A DNA stretch of 64,000 nucleotides from Alphaproteobacteria bacterium (GTDB taxonomy: Bacteria; Pseudomonadota; Alphaproteobacteria; Geminicoccales; Geminicoccaceae). The stretch lies in NCBI GenBank assembly GCA_027045875.1, contig JALUAG010000023.1, positions 1 through 64,000 on the forward strand, in the 5' to 3' direction. Both the position numbers and the translations under genes were made by a program. Under the pieces are notes generated by a model, which worked only from the letters and a program-made list of their open reading frames with translations, was not told the origin of the DNA and made no database searches. Positions 59,852-64,000 of this stretch are shown piece after piece (within the stretch, counting starts at the first letter, position 1; every line of letters starts with the position of its first letter).

Positions 59852-60853
59852 TCAGTCGAATTCGACCGAGACCGTGCGGCCGCTTCGCAGGGATTCGTAG
59901 GCCGCATCGGCGAGGATCAGGGCCCGGCGGCCGTCCTCGAAGGTCACCGGCGGCTCGCGCTTCTCCTCGAGGGCCTCGATGAAGGCGTCGAGCTCGCGCA
60001 CATAGGCCTCGCGGTAGCGTTCGATGAAGAAGTGGAGGAACGGATCGCGGGCTTCGGTGTGCGCGGCCGTCCAGCGCTCCAGCGTCGTGGGACGCATGTT
60101 GTCGGCGAGGATCGCCCCCCGCTCGCACACCGCCTCGATACGCTGATCGTAGCCGTAGACCGCGCGCCGGTAGTTGTTGATGCAGACCTGGATGCCGCTT
60201 TCGGTGCGCAGCAGCACCATGGCCGTGTCGTGATCGCCGAGCTCGGCCACCACCGGATCGATCAGCGCGGCGGCGAAGCAGCTCACCTCCACCGGCTCCT
60301 CGGGCAGCAGGAAACGGGCCATGTCGAAATCGTGGATGGTCATGTCCCGCAGCAACCCTCCCGCCACCTCCATGTAGGCGCGCGACGGCAGCTCCGGATC
60401 GCGGCTGGTGATCAGCAGCTGGCGCAGGCCGCCGAGCTCCCCCTCCCGCAGGCTTTCCCGCAGGCGGGCGAAGGAGGGGTCGAAACGGCGGTTGAAGCCG
60501 ATCTGGACGAAGGGCTCGAGGGGTGCGATCTCCGCCCAGCAGGCGTCCACCCGCTCGCGGTCGAGGTCGATCGGCTTCTCGCACAGGATGGCCTTTTCCG
60601 CCTTCGCGGCGCGCGTGATGAGATCGATGTGGGTGTCGGTGGAGGAGGCGATCAGCACCGCATCGACCTCGCCGTCCTCGAGGATCTCCTCGACCGTCGT
60701 CGCCACGCGGGCTCCGTGCTTCCCGGCTACCGTCTCGGCGGCCGGCCGGACGACGTCGTAGACGGCCACCAGCCTCGCCTGCGGGTGAGCGGCGATATTG
60801 TCGGCGTGCATGCGACCGATGCGGCCGGCACCGAACAGGGCGAAACGGACCAT
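59852..60853 (-). CDS. iolG: Inositol 2-dehydrogenase
   Basis: The 333-residue Gfo/Idh/MocA oxidoreductase has the Rossmann start FALFGAGRIGRMHADNIAAHP, the ILCEKPID motif (catalytic Lys near 96), QIGFNRRFDPSFARL, and GGLLRDMTIHDFDMARFLL with the Asp-His pair near 170. This combination is that of IolG, which oxidises myo-inositol to scyllo-inosose. The adjacency to iolD and iolE supports the call. It is transcribed away from them, with the cation-efflux gene between. Confidence 0.88.
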   Translation of the reverse strand: MVRFALFGAGRIGRMHADNIAAHPQARLVAVYDVVRPAAETVAGKHGARVATTVEEILEDGEVDAVLIASSTDTHIDLITRAAKAEKAILCEKPIDLDRERVDACWAEIAPLEPFVQIGFNRRFDPSFARLRESLREGELGGLRQLLITSRDPELPSRAYMEVAGGLLRDMTIHDFDMARFLLPEEPVEVSCFAAALIDPVVAELGDHDTAMVLLRTESGIQVCINNYRRAVYGYDQRIEAVCERGAILADNMRPTTLERWTAAHTEARDPFLHFFIERYREAYVRELDAFIEALEEKREPPVTFEDGRRALILADAAYESLRSGRTVSVEFD

Positions 60854-60899
60854 GATGCGAACCTCCCTGGCGCCGCGGACGGGAGCCTCTTAGCGCGGC

Positions 60900-61823
60900 T
60901 CAATGGGGGGCGACCAGCCGCTTTTCGCGCTCCGGACAATGTTCGTCCGGAAATTCGATCTCGAGGCTCGTGTGGTGGATCGAGAAACGCTCGGCGAGGA
61001 GGCGCCGGGCAGCGGCCTTGATCTGCCTCGCATGGTCGAGATCCGCATCGCCCACGACGATATGCGCCTCGAGCGCATGTTCCCGCTCGTCGAACGACCA
61101 GACATGCAGGTGGTGGACGTCCCTCACGCCTTCGATCGCCGACAGGCCCCCCGCGACCTCCTCGAGATCGAGATCCGGCGGTGTGCCTTCCATCAGGATG
61201 CGAATGGCGGGCCCGATCTCGCGGCCGGCCTGCCACAGCACGTAACCGGCGATGCCGAGGGTGACCAGCGGATCGACCACGGTCCAGCCGTAGAGCAGGA
61301 TGGCCGCTCCGGCGACGATCACCGCCACCGATCCGAGGGCGTCGGCGAGATTGTGGAGAAAGGCCGCGCGGATGTTCATGCTGCCGCGGGACGGGCGGAA
61401 GGTGAGGGCGACCGTGGCGAGATCGATCACCAGCGCCACGCCGGCGATGATCACCACCAGCCAGCCATCCACCGGCACCGGCGTCATCAGACGGGCGATG
61501 CCCTCGGCGACGAGATAGAGGCCGATGACGATCAGGGTAGTGAGGTTGATCAGGGCGGCGATGATCTCGGCCCGCCGGTAGCCGAAGGTCATCCCGGCGT
61601 GGGCCGGTCGCCGGGCGATGCGCCGGGCCAGAAGGGCGATGGCGAGCGACAGGGCGTCGCTCAGATTGTGCACCGCGTCGGCGATGAGGGCGAGGCTGCC
61701 GGCCACCACGCCACCCGCGATCTGTGCGACCGTCAGCAGGAGGTTGACGCCCACGGCCCAGAAGAGCCGGCGGTCGGTGCGCGTGGCCTCTGCCGGTGGT
61801 GGCGGGAGGTGATGCGTGCCCAT
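60900..61823 (-). CDS. Cation diffusion facilitator (CzcD-type) efflux protein
   Basis: This 307-residue membrane protein has six helices and a cytoplasmic tail. The metal-site motifs are LIADAVHNLSDALSLAIALLA near residue 48 and AFLHNLADALGSVAVIVAG near 155. The C-terminal domain has VRDVHHLHVWSFDEREHALEAHIVV. It exports zinc or related divalent metals. It diverges from iolD, so it shares the palindrome-bearing control region with the inositol genes, although the functional link is not obvious. Confidence 0.88.
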   Translation of the reverse strand: MGTHHLPPPPAEATRTDRRLFWAVGVNLLLTVAQIAGGVVAGSLALIADAVHNLSDALSLAIALLARRIARRPAHAGMTFGYRRAEIIAALINLTTLIVIGLYLVAEGIARLMTPVPVDGWLVVIIAGVALVIDLATVALTFRPSRGSMNIRAAFLHNLADALGSVAVIVAGAAILLYGWTVVDPLVTLGIAGYVLWQAGREIGPAIRILMEGTPPDLDLEEVAGGLSAIEGVRDVHHLHVWSFDEREHALEAHIVVGDADLDHARQIKAAARRLLAERFSIHHTSLEIEFPDEHCPEREKRLVAPH

Positions 61824-61874
61824 CGCAGCCCTTTCCTTTCGCGGCCCCTTCGTGGACCGGATGTTTCACGTCCC

Positions 61875-61906
61875 GCGGAAAATGGAACGCACGTTTCGTT
61901 TTCCGC
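61875..61906. promoter_or_regulatory. 32-bp imperfect palindrome, candidate inositol-repressor operator
   Basis: Arms 61875-61889 and 61892-61906 match at 13 of 15 positions around a 2-base centre. The inner part reads GGAA-N6-TTTC, one base from the GGAA-N6-TTCC pattern I recall for the rhizobial IolR regulator. It lies directly upstream of the predicted iolD -35 box and between divergent genes. Confidence 0.6.
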
Positions 61907-61907
61907 T

Positions 61908-61935
61908 TTGCCGACGGCGGCGGCAGCGCTAGGAT
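61908..61935 (+). promoter_or_regulatory. Predicted iolD promoter
   Basis: TTGCCG (61908-61913), 16 bases, then TAGGAT (61930-61935), four of six matches each, beginning one base after the palindrome and 64 bases before the iolD ATG. Confidence 0.5.
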
Positions 61936-61998
61936 GCCCCTCCGTCGGGGGAGGCGCTACCCGAATTCGAGCGGGTCGCCAGCGAGAAGAGGGATCCC

Positions 61999-63843
61999 AT
62001 GAAGACCGTCCGGTTGACCATGGCGCAGGCGCTCGTGCGCTATCTGATGGCCCAGCGAACGAGGATCGGCGGCGAGGAGCTGCCGCTGTTTCCCGGCGTG
62101 TTCGCGATCTTCGGTCACGGTAACGTCACCTGCCTGTCCGAGGCCCTCGAAGCGGTCAAGGAGGACTTCCCGACCTGGCGCGGGCAGAACGAGCAGGGGA
62201 TGGCCCTGGCCGCGCTGGGCTTCGCCAAGGCCAGGAAGCGGCGCCAGATCATGGTAGCCACATCCTCGATCGGGCCCGGGGCGGCGAACATGGTCACCGC
62301 CGCCGGGGTCGGGCACACCAACCGTCTCCCCGTCCTGCTGCTTGCGGGGGACTATTTCGCGAGCCGGGCACCCGATCCCGTCCTCCAGCAGGTGGAGCAC
62401 TTCGGCGATCCCACGGTGAGCGTCAACGACGCCTTCAGGGCGGTCACCCGCTACTGGGACCGCATCACCCGCCCGGAGCAGATCGTCGAATCCCTGCCCC
62501 AGGCGGTGGCCACCATGCTCGATCCGGCCGACTGCGGTCCGGCCTTCCTCGGTCTCTGCCAGGACACCCAGGGAGAGGTGTTCGACTACCCGGCCCGCTT
62601 CTTCGAGCCCGTCCTGCACGAGGTGCCCCGGCCACGTCCGGATCGGGGCCAGCTGCGGGATGCCGCCGCGCTGCTGGCGGCGGCCGAGCGGCCGCTGCTG
62701 ATCGCCGGGGGCGGGGTGCGCTACTCCCTGGCCGAGGACGAGCTTCTGGCCTTCGCCGAGCGCCACAACGTCCCGGTGGCCGAAACGGTGGCCGGACGGG
62801 CGGTGCTGCCGCACGAGCATTCCCTCAACGTGGGGCCGATCGGCATTCTCGGCTCGGCCAGCGCCAACAATCTCGCCGCCGAGGCGGACGTGGTGGTGGC
62901 GGTCGGCACCCGGCTGCAGGATTTCGTCACCGGTTCCTGGTCGCTGTTCGCCGAGGACGCCCGCTTCATAGGGATCAACGCCGCCCGTTTCGACGCGCAC
63001 AAGCATCGCGCGCAGCCCGTGGTTGGCGACGCGCGGGTCGCGCTTTCGGAGCTCTCGGAGGCGCTCGGGTCTTGGCGGGCGCCGGAGAGCTGGTCGCGCC
63101 ACGGGGCCGAGGAATATGCGGCCTGGAACGCCTTCGTCGATCGCAGGACGGCACCCACCAACGCCGAGCTGCCCGCCTATTCCCATGTCGTCGGTGCCGT
63201 CAACCGGCTGTGCGACGATACCGACCTCGTGCTGACCGCCGCCGGCGGTCTTCCCGGCGAACTCTGCATGAACTGGCGGCCCAGGGGCCGCGACACCTTC
63301 GACTGCGAGTTCGGCTTTTCCTGCATGGGCTACGAGATCTCCGGCGCCTGGGGGGCCAAGATGGCCGATCCCTCGCGCGAGGTGATCACCATGCTCGGCG
63401 ACGGCAGCTACATGATGCTGAACTCCGACATCTACAGTTCGGTGCTGACCGGCATGAAGCTCGTCGTCGTCGTCTGCGACAACGGCGGCTTCGCGGTCAT
63501 CGACCGGCTGCAGCGGGCCAAGGGCATCCCCGGCTTCAACAACCAGCTCGAGGACTGCCGGATCCGGGAGCTGGTGCCCGTCGATTTCGCCAAACACGCC
63601 GAGGCGATGGGGGCGATCGGCATTTCGGTGCGTGGCATCGGCGAATTCGAGGAAGCCTTCCGCCGGGCCAAGGAGGCGGACCGCACGACGGTGATTCACA
63701 TCCGGGTCCATCCCCGCGACTGGACCGAAGGCAACGGTGCCTGGTGGGAAACCGGCACCCCCGGCATCAGCGTGCGGGACGGCGTGCGCAAGGCCTTCGA
63801 GGAGCATCTCGCGGGCAAGCGCCGGCAGCGTCTCGGGGTCTAG
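61999..63843 (+). CDS. iolD: 3D-(3,5/4)-trihydroxycyclohexane-1,2-dione hydrolase
   Basis: The 614-residue thiamine-diphosphate enzyme opens the inositol-derived ring to 5-deoxy-glucuronate. It begins [19 protein letters not shown], with [16 protein letters not shown] near residue 37 and [17 protein letters not shown] (ThDP Glu). In the C-terminal half are the ThDP-binding [21 protein letters not shown] near 460 and [14 protein letters not shown]. The N-terminal segment and length are typical of IolD rather than acetolactate synthase. It is followed 13 bases later by iolE. Confidence 0.95.
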   Translation: MKTVRLTMAQALVRYLMAQRTRIGGEELPLFPGVFAIFGHGNVTCLSEALEAVKEDFPTWRGQNEQGMALAALGFAKARKRRQIMVATSSIGPGAANMVTAAGVGHTNRLPVLLLAGDYFASRAPDPVLQQVEHFGDPTVSVNDAFRAVTRYWDRITRPEQIVESLPQAVATMLDPADCGPAFLGLCQDTQGEVFDYPARFFEPVLHEVPRPRPDRGQLRDAAALLAAAERPLLIAGGGVRYSLAEDELLAFAERHNVPVAETVAGRAVLPHEHSLNVGPIGILGSASANNLAAEADVVVAVGTRLQDFVTGSWSLFAEDARFIGINAARFDAHKHRAQPVVGDARVALSELSEALGSWRAPESWSRHGAEEYAAWNAFVDRRTAPTNAELPAYSHVVGAVNRLCDDTDLVLTAAGGLPGELCMNWRPRGRDTFDCEFGFSCMGYEISGAWGAKMADPSREVITMLGDGSYMMLNSDIYSSVLTGMKLVVVVCDNGGFAVIDRLQRAKGIPGFNNQLEDCRIRELVPVDFAKHAEAMGAIGISVRGIGEFEEAFRRAKEADRTTVIHIRVHPRDWTEGNGAWWETGTPGISVRDGVRKAFEEHLAGKRRQRLGV

Positions 63844-63856
63844 GCGGAGAGGGGCG

Positions 63857-64000
63857 ATGGCGGTCAGACTGGGCATCAATCCGATCGGCTGGTCCAACGA
63901 CGATCTGCCGGAGCTGGGCGGCCACATCCCCCTCGAGCAATGCCTCGCGGAGGCGAGGCTCGCCGGTTACAGCGGCATCGAAAAGGGGGGCAAGTTCCCG
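63857..64000 (+). CDS. iolE: Inosose dehydratase, 5' part
   Basis: A 48-codon frame runs to the window end: [20 protein letters not shown] followed by [39 protein letters not shown] and the GIE-x-G-x-KFP pattern are typical of IolE, which dehydrates scyllo-inosose one step after IolG and one step before IolD. The purine-rich GGAGAGGGG precedes the ATG. The gene continues outside the window. Confidence 0.88.
   Translation, partial: MAVRLGINPIGWSNDDLPELGGHIPLEQCLAEARLAGYSGIEKGGKFP

Overview
The window is very GC-rich, densely packed bacterial DNA. It carries the housekeeping order rpoZ - rel/spoT - pyrE - (comM) - pdxJ - acpS - lepB - rnc - era - recO - parC, which is characteristic of Alphaproteobacteria. 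A branched-chain-amide style (Liv) ABC importer, choline dehydrogenase, inositol catabolism and a complete mid-section of cobalamin synthesis suggest a metabolically versatile free-living heterotroph. I cannot place it below class from sequence alone. No tRNA, rRNA, CRISPR or insertion sequence was recognised.

Layout. 1-3069: a TPR protein, a secreted propeller-like protein and two small envelope proteins; the first 103 bases form a perfect fold-back repeat that looks like a contig-end artefact. 3194-6166: a sugar-type ABC importer (binding protein and two permeases, no ATPase). 6170-7487: a family-5 uracil-DNA glycosylase and a NYN-domain protein, divergent from the core cluster. 7678-19285: the core cluster. 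19401-22352: a fused ATP sulfurylase/APS kinase, an orphan reading-frame remnant and a CitE-like lyase. 22375-34211: a nitrogen-compound locus with two paralogous cysteine hydrolases, an N-formylglutamate amidohydrolase-like enzyme, livGFHM, a glutamine-synthetase-like ligase, an RpiR-type regulator and a Liv-type binding protein. It is interrupted by two tandem MurF-like ligases that lack the usual N-terminal domain and share an unusual four-cysteine tail. 34175-37101: a disturbed patch with an acyltransferase-like protein lacking its catalytic motif, the 3' half of a PaaK/CapK-like gene, and a family-4 glycosyltransferase. 36995-38671: betA. 38773-51206: cobalamin genes on both strands. 51281-55749: a secreted YqgE/AlgH homologue, a zinc alcohol dehydrogenase, a ZIP transporter, a DapA-family protein and panC. 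55889-58532: clpB and its terminator. 58540-59756: two Uma2 proteins. 59852-64000: inositol catabolism (iolG, iolD, start of iolE) with a cation-efflux gene and a strong palindrome in the control region.

How genes work together. The cobalamin set combines cbiX, cbiD and a cbiG-cobJ fusion with cobI, cobL, cobM, cobH, cobK, cobB, cobO, cobQ and cobD. No cobG, cobF or cobN is seen, which points to a cobalt-early route. Most neighbouring genes on one strand overlap by 4 bases (ATGA or GTGA), implying translational coupling. The Liv genes and their likely binding protein lie about 5.7 kb apart, on either side of the Mur-ligase pair and the regulator/ligase genes.

The most novel-looking element is the pair of truncated MurF-type ligases with the C-x4-C-x6-C-x2-C-PRL tail, possibly connected to the nearby CapK/acyltransferase/glycosyltransferase remnants.
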